Shown here: piece by piece, positions 1 to 9,002 of the stretch
Position numbering within the stretch: the stretch's first letter is position 1
How the letters are laid out: each line of letters begins with the position of its first letter
NCBI RefSeq assembly: GCF_000024005.1
Contig: NC_013132.1
Coordinates: forward strand, 7,806,001-7,870,000
DNA: 64,000 nucleotides
Reading direction: 5' to 3'
Source: Chitinophaga pinensis DSM 2588
GTDB taxonomy: Bacteria; Bacteroidota; Bacteroidia; Chitinophagales; Chitinophagaceae
Translations under genes and position numbers: made by a program
The notes under the pieces: model-generated
The model's database searches: none
The model's input: only the letters and a program-made list of their open reading frames with translations
What the model was told of the DNA's origin: nothing

Positions 1-1
1 A

Positions 2-37
2 TATGACTGGAAACGCGAGCATCCCGAAAGCAAATAG
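2..37 (+). CDS. 3' end of an upstream gene (partial)
   Basis: The first bases read in one frame as YDWKREHPESK followed by TAG at 35-37. The composition is protein-like and a gene on this strand would run into plsC, but only eleven codons are visible, so the product cannot be named. It could be a chance open stretch. Confidence 0.3.
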   Translation, partial: YDWKREHPESK

Positions 38-84
38 GCTTTTTTAGTACGTCCGCCGCAGGCATGTACGCATATATAGGAGAT

Positions 85-117
85 AGTCCCTATATTTATA
101 TATAAATTACAGGGACT
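85..117. other. hairpin upstream of plsC
   Basis: AGTCCCT at 85-91 is matched by AGGGACT at 111-117 around an AT-rich loop. There is no T-run, so this is either a weak terminator of the upstream gene or structure in the plsC leader. I cannot decide which. Confidence 0.35.
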
Positions 118-137
118 CAAGAATAACTCCGACAGAT

Positions 138-893
138 ATGAAATGGCTTACGAACCTCCTGGCCAGGTTATACGCTACTTATGCATTGATCGTCTTTATC
201 TGCACTATGCTGATCATGCTGCTGCCTATGTGGCTGGTCTCATTACTTCCTGGACCCAGGAATATCCGTTATTTCATGACCCTCGGACGGGCCTGGATGC
301 ATGTATACATGCCATTGATCTTTTGTCCGGTAAGGGTGAAAGGCAAAGCATACTTCGATTCCGATCAGCCCTACATCATCGTGTGTAACCACAATTCCAT
401 GATGGACGTTCCCACCACTACCTACGCCATTCCTGCTGCCAGCAAGAGCCTGGCCAAAGAAGAAATGAAGAAGGCGCCTATCTTCGGTATCATGTATAAG
501 GTAGGTTCCGTGCTGGTGAACAGGCATGATCCGGAAAGCCGGAAACGTAGCGTAGCAGAAATGAAAGAAGTGCTCAGCGACGGCGTACACATGCTGTTAT
601 ACCCGGAAGGTACGCGTAACAAAACCGACGATCCGCTGAAATCTTTCTACGACGGCGCATTTACACTGGCCATCGAAACCCACAAACCGATCCTGCCGGC
701 CGTTATTTTTAATACGCGTAAGATTATGCCGCCGGGGAAAGTATTTTATGCCCTTCCGCACGCAATAGATATTCATTTTCTGGCGCCGGTGGATACGACA
801 GCACTGACATCCGCTGATCTGGAATCATTAAAAGAAAGGGTGTTTAAAACGATGTGGGAGCATATCGAACAACACTGGAAACAAAAAGCATAA
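138..893 (+). CDS. plsC: 1-acyl-sn-glycerol-3-phosphate acyltransferase (PlsC family)
   Basis: Transfers an acyl chain to the sn-2 position of lysophosphatidic acid, making phosphatidic acid for membrane lipids at the inner leaflet. The 251-residue protein has the family's two signature blocks: NHNSMMD, giving the catalytic HX4D at H85 and D90, and PEGTR at 156-160. A hydrophobic N-terminal segment (about 15-37) is the membrane anchor. Length is normal. The ATG at 138 is the first start in frame after the short leader. It is followed by a strong hairpin shared with the convergent lptD-like gene. The membership is clear; an unusual acyl acceptor such as an ornithine or glycine lipid precursor cannot be excluded from sequence alone. 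Confidence 0.9.
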   Translation: MKWLTNLLARLYATYALIVFICTMLIMLLPMWLVSLLPGPRNIRYFMTLGRAWMHVYMPLIFCPVRVKGKAYFDSDQPYIIVCNHNSMMDVPTTTYAIPAASKSLAKEEMKKAPIFGIMYKVGSVLVNRHDPESRKRSVAEMKEVLSDGVHMLLYPEGTRNKTDDPLKSFYDGAFTLAIETHKPILPAVIFNTRKIMPPGKVFYALPHAIDIHFLAPVDTTALTSADLESLKERVFKTMWEHIEQHWKQKA

Positions 894-926
894 ACTGCAT
901 CATTAAAAGGCACAAGCCGTCTATAT

Positions 927-969
927 AAAAACGAAGAAGGCGCATATGATATGCGCCTTCTTCGTTTTT
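927..969. terminator. bidirectional intrinsic terminator
   Basis: A perfect palindrome centred on base 948, with arms beginning AAAACGAAGAAGG, lies between the convergent plsC and lptD-like genes. A-runs and T-runs flank it on both strands, so it can stop transcription from either side. Confidence 0.9.
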
Positions 970-991
970 ATATCTTTCACTAACCGCGTAA

Positions 992-3772
992 CTACAAATC
1001 GTAGAACGTTCGCGATCGGTTGATCCTCAGATCTCTTAGAATACCTGACTTCGGACTGATCGTAATACTGAACTGACGATATGTACCGATTGGCACCAGG
1101 TTGATCGACATCTGCCAGCAGTGCAGATCACGGGAAATATACATATTGGTATAAGCCAGCTTCTGCTCGTTAAAGTTATAACCACTGGTTACACCGATCT
1201 TCCATTTTGGCGTCAGACTGAAATCACCGTTAAAGCTAAGGTACTGGTTGAAAGTATTTACAACGCCACCCGAGTCAACAAGGATCTGTTTGGAATAAGT
1301 CATACTATAAGACAGATCCAGCTTCCATGGAATATCGAAATCCACATATTCACCCGGATTTCTTCTTACCTGCTCCAGCTGACGCTGTTGTGCCTGGAAA
1401 GCCGCATCTGTACTCTGTTCGTTTTCTATATTATTGATCTGCTGTTCTTTATCTTTTGCTTTCTTGTCCTGCGACTGGAATGAGGTACTCATAGCGATGC
1501 TCGCATTTGTCAGGCGCCCAAGGCTCAGTTTACCGGTGTTCCATACATAGTTATCCAGTCTTCTGCCACGTGAGTTTACCTCGTACGGATCAATACTACC
1601 GCTGGCTGTAATGTTCAGTTTATCAAACAGGTTGGTACGCGCATAGATACTGAACGGGGCCAGTTTAAAGCTGTCTGCCAGCAGGTTATAGGATGTATTG
1701 ATACCAAAACCATCCAGCAGCTTGATCTTCTTCTCATGGTTGGCAGAGGTATCCTTTTTAGAGAAGACCTTCATTTCCAGGTTGTTATCTAATCCGAAGG
1801 AGATCGATCCGGCCCGCCCGTCTGAAGGTACACCCACCGAAGAACTGAGGAAGTAAGATTGTCTTAAAGTTTCCCCTTCTCTGTTATACTGCAGATAATA
1901 ATAAGCGTCTTTGGCCAGGTCAGGCTGGTAACTCATACTGATCGTAGGGCGCATCACGTGTCGGATGGCCTTGATCTTGGAAGTCTTGCTGAACTGATAC
2001 ATACCATACACAGCAGTGGACAGTGAAATACTGGCACTTGCCTGTCTGGCGGTATAAAACCCGGATTCGTACGTTGTATCGATGCCACCCAGGGAGTCAA
2101 TGCTGACACGCTTTCCGGGATTCCAGGTCCTGATTGTCTTTTTGGTAAACCAGTATTCTGAATAACTCACACCCGGTGACAGGGTAAAGTTCTTGAACAC
2201 CGGAATGGAGAATGAAATAGGCAGGGAGTGCTTCACACCTGACTGCAACGCATCAAACATCTTCGACTTACCAAACACAGAATCCTTAAAGGTCACACTG
2301 TTATTCAGGGTACCATTATACCCTATCCCCAGTTTATGATACCATTTCGCTTTGCCTATCACTTCTTTTGGCTGGAAAGGATAGATAGTATTCATGGTAA
2401 ATGTGGCTGACGGGAATGCGATGTTCACGTCACGGGTGGTCAGGTTCTGTGAGTGTGAAAGGCTGGAGGTAAAGTTGAAAGGCTTACCCTGCCAGGTCTT
2501 TGAAAAGTTGATGGATGATGATAAAGTATTGGTCACGCGCGAAGCATAGTCAAATACGTTATAGGTATTGAACTTTGCCGTACCGAAGTTCACATTCGCA
2601 CCGAAGGTGATACCCGGACGGGCCTTGCTGTCCATACTATGATTCCAGGTAAAACGGAAGTCACGGGATTTGGTGAACTCTGATTTTACTGCCGGATCAC
2701 CGAAACGGGTATTGGCAATACTCAGGGTAAAACCACCATTATAATGATAACGCTTGCGGTAAGTAGGACTGGCCATTAACTGCCAGCTACCATAAGAATA
2801 GATCTCACCACGCAGGGTCATATCAAAATTATCACCCAGACCTATATAATAACCACCGTTCTGTAAACCCATCCCCTTTTGTGCATTCACGATATAACTC
2901 GGCACCAGGATACCTGATTGTTGTCCGTGTGTGATCGGGAATATGGCAAAAGGTATAAATAAAGGCGTTGGGACACCCTCGATCTCAAGATTTGCAGGAC
3001 CGGATATAACCAGTTTATCAGGAATTACCTTGATTTTATTAGCCCTGAACTGGAAGTGAGGCGTATCCAGATTACAGGTAGTATAACCGTTTTTGTAACC
3101 AAAGATGCTGTTGTCAGGTTCGCGTTTGGTCTGCTCACTCAACACAAATCCTTCCCCATACTGTGAACGCGTATGGATGATCTTTGCACGATGTGTTGCG
3201 ATATTCACTCTCAGGGTATCTGAGTCGAAAGCCTGTCCATTATCTTCCAGTTGCGGGCGTCCATAAGGTTTACCGGCAGTATCGGTCGCTGTGGTAGCTT
3301 CCATAATACCCGTAGCCTGGTTATAGGTCATACGCTCTGCATTCAGTGTCGTTTTCTGATATTTGGTATTGGCAGTACCATAGAAATAGAAACGTTTATC
3401 CGGTACGAGGAGGACGATAGAGTCTTTTGCCTTATAAGTAATAGGCGCTTCCAGACTATCTTTCGATACCTTTGGTAAATCCAGACTATCCGTACCGGTA
3501 TTCTCGTCAGGGAAACCTTCTTCGGTCGCCTTCGGCTCCTCAGTACTAACCGGCGCCTCTTTCTGAGGCAGTTTGTTAGTATCAGGAACGACAGGTTTCG
3601 TATCCGGTTTTGGTACGGTATCTGTGAAACTTTTGTTAAAACGTCCTCCGGCATTTGGCGCGGGAGTTGCTACTGCGTTTATTATAAAAGGAATGGCAAT
3701 TAATATACCTGCAAAAGTCAGGTATATCCGTCGCAAAAACTTTTTATAATTATTTTTGTAATTCAGGTGCAT
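992..3772 (-). CDS. lptD: LptD-like outer-membrane LPS assembly protein
   Basis: Predicted outer-membrane barrel that inserts lipopolysaccharide in the outer leaflet. The N-terminus has a basic hydrophobic export signal (about residues 11-36), then a Pro/Thr/Glu-rich linker (about 45-100), an OstA-like beta-jellyroll (about 115-270, with repeated short beta strands such as TYNQATGIMEA) and a long C-terminal barrel ending with aromatic-rich strands. At 926 residues it matches the large Bacteroidota LptD type rather than the roughly 780-residue E. coli form. An OstA-like gene lies a few kb away on the other strand, consistent with a shared LPS-transport role. A minus-strand TAGGTTTG box sits just upstream of the ATG. 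Confidence 0.8.
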   Translation of the reverse strand: MHLNYKNNYKKFLRRIYLTFAGILIAIPFIINAVATPAPNAGGRFNKSFTDTVPKPDTKPVVPDTNKLPQKEAPVSTEEPKATEEGFPDENTGTDSLDLPKVSKDSLEAPITYKAKDSIVLLVPDKRFYFYGTANTKYQKTTLNAERMTYNQATGIMEATTATDTAGKPYGRPQLEDNGQAFDSDTLRVNIATHRAKIIHTRSQYGEGFVLSEQTKREPDNSIFGYKNGYTTCNLDTPHFQFRANKIKVIPDKLVISGPANLEIEGVPTPLFIPFAIFPITHGQQSGILVPSYIVNAQKGMGLQNGGYYIGLGDNFDMTLRGEIYSYGSWQLMASPTYRKRYHYNGGFTLSIANTRFGDPAVKSEFTKSRDFRFTWNHSMDSKARPGITFGANVNFGTAKFNTYNVFDYASRVTNTLSSSINFSKTWQGKPFNFTSSLSHSQNLTTRDVNIAFPSATFTMNTIYPFQPKEVIGKAKWYHKLGIGYNGTLNNSVTFKDSVFGKSKMFDALQSGVKHSLPISFSIPVFKNFTLSPGVSYSEYWFTKKTIRTWNPGKRVSIDSLGGIDTTYESGFYTARQASASISLSTAVYGMYQFSKTSKIKAIRHVMRPTISMSYQPDLAKDAYYYLQYNREGETLRQSYFLSSSVGVPSDGRAGSISFGLDNNLEMKVFSKKDTSANHEKKIKLLDGFGINTSYNLLADSFKLAPFSIYARTNLFDKLNITASGSIDPYEVNSRGRRLDNYVWNTGKLSLGRLTNASIAMSTSFQSQDKKAKDKEQQINNIENEQSTDAAFQAQQRQLEQVRRNPGEYVDFDIPWKLDLSYSMTYSKQILVDSGGVVNTFNQYLSFNGDFSLTPKWKIGVTSGYNFNEQKLAYTNMYISRDLHCWQMSINLVPIGTYRQFSITISPKSGILRDLRINRSRTFYDL

Positions 3773-3786
3773 GTGTTAAGCGGGCA

Positions 3787-3794
3787 CAAACCTA
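3787..3794 (-). promoter_or_regulatory. candidate -7 box for the lptD-like gene
   Basis: Read on the minus strand this is TAGGTTTG, an exact match to the Bacteroidota -7 consensus TAnnTTTG, 15 bases before the ATG at 3772. No clean TTTG is found 19-21 bases further upstream, so only half the promoter is supported. Confidence 0.45.
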
Positions 3795-3976
3795 CAAGAT
3801 TTTATACAAATTATTATCAATTGTAAAACGAAAATGAGCGCCAGGCCAAACAAAGCATCCAGTCATTTATCGAAGGACAAAATACGAACGACAATCCAAG
3901 GAACAAAGCGGACGCTGCGCTCCCTGAACAATTTAACAGAATACTAACGCCCATTAAATTATATAAAAACTGAATC

Positions 3977-5647
3977 ATGCGCTGGAACCGATTTTGGATA
4001 TTTTTCGGATGTGCCATCTTCCTGGGGACTATCCTACTTTACGCGACGAACCGACCTCTTATTGGCAAAAAACAAAATCCTCCGCTCAGGACCATCATTA
4101 TCGATCCAGGCCATAGTGCGCAGACACCTGGCGCCCGTGGCAAGTTTTCTACCGAAGAAGGTGTAGTGCTGGACGTGGCCCTGAAACTGGGGAAGATCAT
4201 CGAGGAAAACATGAAGGACGTACGTGTAGTATATACGCGTAAGACCAGGAACGCCCTGGGCTCCACCCTCCGTGCCGACCTGAATGAAAGAGCGATTATC
4301 GCCAACAGGGAAAAAGGAGACCTTTTTATTTCAATTCACTGTAACTCAGCAGGTCCTACCCGTAGAGTGACCGGCTACAAAACCGTCTATATCAAGAAAG
4401 GTAAAAAGAAAGTGCCCGTAAAAAGAGCCATCTATGCTACCTCACCAAGCACCGCCCAGGGTACCGAAACCTATGTATGGGCTACCGGTAAGAACAATGC
4501 CAAAACAGAATCACTGAAAGAAAGCTCCGTAATCATGCTGGACGCCAACTCGGAAGATGCGAATTCCGTATTGGATATGTCTGATCCTGAAACCTTTATA
4601 TTATTAAATACCCTTCGTAACGCCTATTTCGACCAGAGCCTTCGCCTGTCTACCCTCATTGAAGACGAATTCACCAATGTAGGCCGTATCAGCCGTGGCG
4701 CCCGTCAGCGTGATGAAAAAGGTATCTGGGTCCTCCAGGCTACCGCCATGCCAAGCGTACTGGTGGAACTGGGCTTTATCAGCAATCCGGAAGAAGAAGA
4801 CTACCTGAACTCCGACAAAGGACAACAGGAAGCCGCTGCCTGTATCTTCAAAGCCATCAAACGTTATAAAGATGAACTGGGCCGTTACAGCGCGCCCGAA
4901 GACAGGCAGTCTGCCGCTCCCGCTTCCTCCGAACAGTCCACTCCTGTCAGCTACCGCTCCCCTAAATCCAGGAGCAATGATGCCCGGAATGCGGTAGCAG
5001 CCACAAAAACAAAGACCCCGGCGGCAGTTGCATCCAGCTCAAAGAACAAAACAGCTACCCGTCAGGTAGCTGTCCGGAAAGAACCGGAAGCGCCCGCCTA
5101 TAAATATGATATCCAGCTGCTCGTCAGTGACAAAAAGTACACCCGGGACGCCGCTATCTTTAATAAACTAAGGGGAACCATCCGAAAAGAACAGCTGGTC
5201 GCCAACAGTAAAAAGATCAATAAGTATAAATATATATGGGGCAGTTTCCGGTCCCAGGCAGAAGTCAATGCTGCTTTGCGTCAGGCAAAGCAGCTTGGCT
5301 TCCGGAAAGCGGTCCTGGTAGGACAGAGCAGTACCAAAGGCCAGCTGGCAGCAGCCGGATCTGCTCCCGCTGCTATCCCTTCTATTCCTAAAGTCAGCTT
5401 TAAATATGATATACAGCTGGTCGTTACCGATAAAAAATATACCCGCAGCGCTCCCGTCTTCAAAGACTTACGCGGCACGATCGTCCGGGTGTCAGTCGTC
5501 ATCAACCGCAAAACCCTTAATAAATATACCTGGGTGAACTTCAAAACCGAAAAAGAAGCCAACATCGCACTCAGCAAAGCAAAAAAAGCAGGCTTCTGGA
5601 ACGCCACCGTAGTAACCGCAGATAATAACCGTATCGCCAGCAGATAA
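3977..5647 (+). CDS. N-acetylmuramoyl-L-alanine amidase (Amidase_3) with duplicated C-terminal module
   Basis: Zinc amidase cleaving the bond between N-acetylmuramic acid and the stem peptide in the periplasm, for cell separation and wall turnover. An uncleaved-looking N-terminal hydrophobic segment (about 7-24) suggests anchoring or export. The catalytic domain (about 38-295) shows the expected ligands: H46 in IIDPGHS, a glutamate at 60-61, H121 in SIHCNS and the catalytic glutamate E264 in VELGFISN. A Ser/Ala/Lys-rich linker (about 300-370) leads to two repeats beginning KYDIQL at about 376 and 476, each near 75-85 residues and resembling SPOR-type peptidoglycan-binding modules. It stands divergent from the lptD-like gene and upstream of the MCE gene. 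Confidence 0.88.
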   Translation: MRWNRFWIFFGCAIFLGTILLYATNRPLIGKKQNPPLRTIIIDPGHSAQTPGARGKFSTEEGVVLDVALKLGKIIEENMKDVRVVYTRKTRNALGSTLRADLNERAIIANREKGDLFISIHCNSAGPTRRVTGYKTVYIKKGKKKVPVKRAIYATSPSTAQGTETYVWATGKNNAKTESLKESSVIMLDANSEDANSVLDMSDPETFILLNTLRNAYFDQSLRLSTLIEDEFTNVGRISRGARQRDEKGIWVLQATAMPSVLVELGFISNPEEEDYLNSDKGQQEAAACIFKAIKRYKDELGRYSAPEDRQSAAPASSEQSTPVSYRSPKSRSNDARNAVAATKTKTPAAVASSSKNKTATRQVAVRKEPEAPAYKYDIQLLVSDKKYTRDAAIFNKLRGTIRKEQLVANSKKINKYKYIWGSFRSQAEVNAALRQAKQLGFRKAVLVGQSSTKGQLAAAGSAPAAIPSIPKVSFKYDIQLVVTDKKYTRSAPVFKDLRGTIVRVSVVINRKTLNKYTWVNFKTEKEANIALSKAKKAGFWNATVVTADNNRIASR

Positions 5648-5815
5648 ACCACTCCAACCTAGCCAATACACCACACACATTCCCGTTACCTGACCCGCCC
5701 CAAGATCTCCTTTAACAATATATTAGATTAATTTCTCCCGAAAAGCTGCATATTTGCCTGCCGTCATCGAAAACGGTATCAGATTTGGTATAGACGCCCG
5801 GCATCCGGATTGTGA

Positions 5816-5844
5816 TTGCCCGCAACCTTTTTTGATTATTTTTG
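5816..5844 (+). promoter_or_regulatory. candidate promoter of the MCE gene
   Basis: TATTTTTG at 5837-5844 matches TAnnTTTG exactly; a TTG at 5816-5818 lies 18 bases upstream as a possible -33 element. The MCE gene's ATG follows at 5866. The intergenic gap to the amidase (219 bases) shows no other feature. Confidence 0.5.
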
Positions 5845-5865
5845 TAGCAACGTATAACGTATTCT

Positions 5866-6864
5866 ATGCTTAAAGTATCTAACGAAACCAAAGTAGGCGT
5901 CCTTGCAGCTATATCAATTGCATTGCTGATTTTGGGTTTTAATTTGTTAAAGGGAAAAAGCCTTTTTTCAACCAGTAAGAAAATTTACGCCGTATATACC
6001 CAGGTAAATGGCCTTCAACCATCCGCAACCGTTCAGGTGAACGGACTCGTGGTAGGTAGCGTGTCTAACCTGGAAATCATGGATAAGAACGCCGGAAGGA
6101 TCCTGGTGGAACTGCGTATCACCAAAAAGATCGACATCCCGCAAAACTCAGTGGCACGCATCTCCAGCGACCTGTTAGGTACCAAAACCGTACAGATCGA
6201 CTTCGGTAACGCCAATGCCTATCTGCAAAGCGGCGATACCATCTATGCCGCTGTCGATGGTTCCATCACCGACGCACTCAAAGAACAACTGAACCCGCTC
6301 GTGAAAAAACTTGAAGGTACCCTGGGTTCCGTAGACTCCGTTCTGCTCACCGTCAATTCCATCTTCGATCCGTCTACAAAAGGTAACCTGCGTGAAGCCA
6401 TCGCTCACCTGAATACCACCATGAACAACTTTACCCGTACCTCCGCCTCTTTAAATGGTATGCTGGACCCTCAGCACGGAAATGTAAAGGCGACGTTCGA
6501 CAACCTGGAAGCACTGACCGCTAATCTTAAAAACAATAACGATAAAATCACCGCCATACTTGGTAACGCAGAAAAAACAACTGCCGCCCTCGCAAACGGT
6601 GAACTCGATAAAACACTGGTGCAATTACATCAGCTGTCCACACGCCTGAACGAAACAATTACCAAATTAAATAGTACCGACGGTTCCGTAGGCCTCATGC
6701 TGAACGACAAGCAGGTATATAATAATCTGCAAAACTCACTCAGTAACCTGAACAAACTGCTGGAAGATCTGCGCGTGAATCCAAAACGTTACGTACACTT
6801 CTCCCTGTTCGGTAAAAAAGCGAAAGTACAGCCCATACCATCTGACACCGCGAAGGCACTATAA
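5866..6864 (+). CDS. MlaD/MCE family lipid-transport protein
   Basis: Substrate-binding MCE protein that forms a ring or tube carrying phospholipid between the membranes. A single N-terminal transmembrane helix (about 13-29) is followed at once by the MCE domain (about 38-115: VYTQVNGLQPSATVQVNGLVVG) and then a long helical region rich in Asn, Leu and Thr (about 150-310). At 332 residues it is a typical single-MCE protein. No ATPase or permease partner lies in this window, so these are presumably encoded elsewhere. It ends two bases before the OstA-like gene, so the two are co-transcribed. Confidence 0.85.
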   Translation: MLKVSNETKVGVLAAISIALLILGFNLLKGKSLFSTSKKIYAVYTQVNGLQPSATVQVNGLVVGSVSNLEIMDKNAGRILVELRITKKIDIPQNSVARISSDLLGTKTVQIDFGNANAYLQSGDTIYAAVDGSITDALKEQLNPLVKKLEGTLGSVDSVLLTVNSIFDPSTKGNLREAIAHLNTTMNNFTRTSASLNGMLDPQHGNVKATFDNLEALTANLKNNNDKITAILGNAEKTTAALANGELDKTLVQLHQLSTRLNETITKLNSTDGSVGLMLNDKQVYNNLQNSLSNLNKLLEDLRVNPKRYVHFSLFGKKAKVQPIPSDTAKAL

Positions 6865-6866
6865 TC

Positions 6867-9002
6867 TTGAAAATGCAGCACTTAGCAAAATGCGGGCTTC
6901 TCCTTGCCGGACTATTTCTGGGAGGCATCTTCACTGCCAGGGCGCAGGAAGCAGAACCTTCGCAGAAAGACACCACACAGGTTATTCATATCATTCAGTC
7001 CGATAAACTGAATGTACTCACAAAAGACAGCGTACAGCTGAACAGGTTTATCGGTAATGCCATTTTCCGTCAGGGAAATACTTTATTCTATTGCGATAGT
7101 GCATTGATCAACAGAAAAGAAAATGTGCTGGATGCTTATGGTCATATACATATTAATCAGGCCGATAGTATTCACATCTATGGCGAATACCTTCACTACG
7201 AAGGAAATACCCGCCTGGCCACCCTGCGCGATAATGCCCGGCTGACCGACGGTAAAGTCACCCTCTCCGGTCCGGAACTCCTCTACGACATGAATGCCCG
7301 TATCGGCACTTATGTAAAAGGAGGTAAACTGGTCAACGGTAAAAGTGTACTCACCAGCCAGGAAGGTTATTATTACGCAGATACCAAAGACGTATACTTT
7401 AACTACAACGTATTGCTGGTCGATCCGCAATACACCCTCACTACCGATACTTTATTATATAACACCGCCACCAAAATAGCCACTATCCTGGCGCCCACCA
7501 CCATCAACGATGGCAAGAGCGTCATGTACACGACTTCCGGTGAATATAATACCGAAACAGGCGAGGGTAATTTCGACAGCCGGCCTACCATCGAGGATAG
7601 TACCGCTACCATCACCGCCGACAGGATCACGATGGATAAACGTACCGGTCTGGCTTACGCCGTGGGAAACATGATCTACCGCGATACCGCGCAGAAAATG
7701 ACCCTGCTCTCCAACTATGGTACCGTAAATCAGATAGAGAAAACCGTCCTGGCCACCCAGCATCCGCTGATGATCCTGGAAAGGGAGAAAGATACCCTCT
7801 TCCTCGCGGCAGATAGTCTCTATTCCGGTATCGTTAAGAAAGACACGAATACAGTCATTGTAAAAGTCACCGCCGACACCGTGAAGCCCGTAACCCGTGG
7901 CCGCCGCTCCCTGCCAGTGCAGAAAGTGAGTCCGCCGGTCATACCAGACTCGGTCAAAGCAGCACTGCCAGACTCAATACCGGACATTCCATCCGATACT
8001 TCCGCATTCGCCAGAAGATTACAGAACGCCATAGATCCCGAAAATGCTAAAAAGCAAGCAGTTATGGTCGCTCCGCCCGGACCTGATACAATTCCGAAAC
8101 TACCGGACGCACTGGCCAAACTGGTCGACAGTACCAAAGCGCTCAAACCGGATAGTATCGTATTGTCCAAAGACTCCGTCTTAATCGCCTTCAAAGAAAA
8201 AGCGGCCGCACTGGCAAAAGATACCAGTAAACTGCCGCATCCGGCAGGCATCGTACTGGCGAAAGATTCTATCGGCATCATGAAGGCAAAAGCCTTGTCT
8301 ATACCAAATGATACCAGCGGCATGGCCAAAGCCCTGACACTGCCTGCTGATACCAGCGCACAGAAACAGGATACTACCGAAATCCGGTTCATCAGAGCCT
8401 GGCACAATGTGCGTATCTATTCTGACTCCCTCCAGGGAGTAGCAGATAGCTTGTATTATTCCGGCAAAGATTCTATCTTCCGTTTCTACAGAAACCCGGT
8501 ATTATGGGCCAATGAAACACAGCTGAGCGGAGACACGATCTTTATGTATACCAAAAACCAGAAGGCAGACAAACTGCTGCTGGACCAGAACGGACTACTC
8601 GTAAAAGAAGCAGGACGTAATATGTATAACCAGATCAAGGGAAACCAGATCACCGGTTACTTTGCCGGACAAGCCATTGACTGGATGCACGTGGACGGTA
8701 ACGCCGAAAGCATCTACTACGTTCAGGACGACGACAGCGCCTATGTGAGTGTGAACCGGACCCTGAGTGGTGTCATCAATATCTATTTCAGAGAAGGACA
8801 ACTGCATACAATCTCATTCATCAAAGATCCGGAAGGGACGATGTATCCTTTCGGACAGCGCCCGATGGACCAGATGAAACTGGAAAACTTCCACTGGGAC
8901 ATTAAACGCAGACCAAAGAGCAAGTATGAATTGTTCGGTACTGCCGGAGATGTAAAGAAAAAGGAAGAGGAGGCGCCTAAAAAAGAAGACGACGAGTTTT
9001 GA
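6867..9002 (+). CDS. OstA/LptA-like periplasmic protein with long linker
   Basis: Exported protein with an N-terminal signal peptide (about 1-28, ending ARA-QE) and repeated OstA-like beta strands in two blocks (about 38-320 and 500-660), interrupted by a Pro/Asp/Ser/Lys-rich low-complexity segment (about 340-490). OstA domains bind the lipid A part of LPS in the periplasmic bridge. At 711 residues it is far longer than the roughly 180-residue LptA of E. coli, as often in this phylum. The open frame begins with TTG at 6867; the ATG at 6873 is an equally good start and leaves the signal peptide intact. The C-terminus is Lys/Glu/Asp-rich. Its stop overlaps the nhaA start. Confidence 0.75.
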   Translation: MKMQHLAKCGLLLAGLFLGGIFTARAQEAEPSQKDTTQVIHIIQSDKLNVLTKDSVQLNRFIGNAIFRQGNTLFYCDSALINRKENVLDAYGHIHINQADSIHIYGEYLHYEGNTRLATLRDNARLTDGKVTLSGPELLYDMNARIGTYVKGGKLVNGKSVLTSQEGYYYADTKDVYFNYNVLLVDPQYTLTTDTLLYNTATKIATILAPTTINDGKSVMYTTSGEYNTETGEGNFDSRPTIEDSTATITADRITMDKRTGLAYAVGNMIYRDTAQKMTLLSNYGTVNQIEKTVLATQHPLMILEREKDTLFLAADSLYSGIVKKDTNTVIVKVTADTVKPVTRGRRSLPVQKVSPPVIPDSVKAALPDSIPDIPSDTSAFARRLQNAIDPENAKKQAVMVAPPGPDTIPKLPDALAKLVDSTKALKPDSIVLSKDSVLIAFKEKAAALAKDTSKLPHPAGIVLAKDSIGIMKAKALSIPNDTSGMAKALTLPADTSAQKQDTTEIRFIRAWHNVRIYSDSLQGVADSLYYSGKDSIFRFYRNPVLWANETQLSGDTIFMYTKNQKADKLLLDQNGLLVKEAGRNMYNQIKGNQITGYFAGQAIDWMHVDGNAESIYYVQDDDSAYVSVNRTLSGVINIYFREGQLHTISFIKDPEGTMYPFGQRPMDQMKLENFHWDIKRRPKSKYELFGTAGDVKKKEEEAPKKEDDEF

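Noticed and set aside
7820..8407. 195-codon open frame antisense to the OstA-like gene
   Set aside because: Product of the low-complexity spacer on the opposite strand; Ser/Ala/Gly shadow composition.
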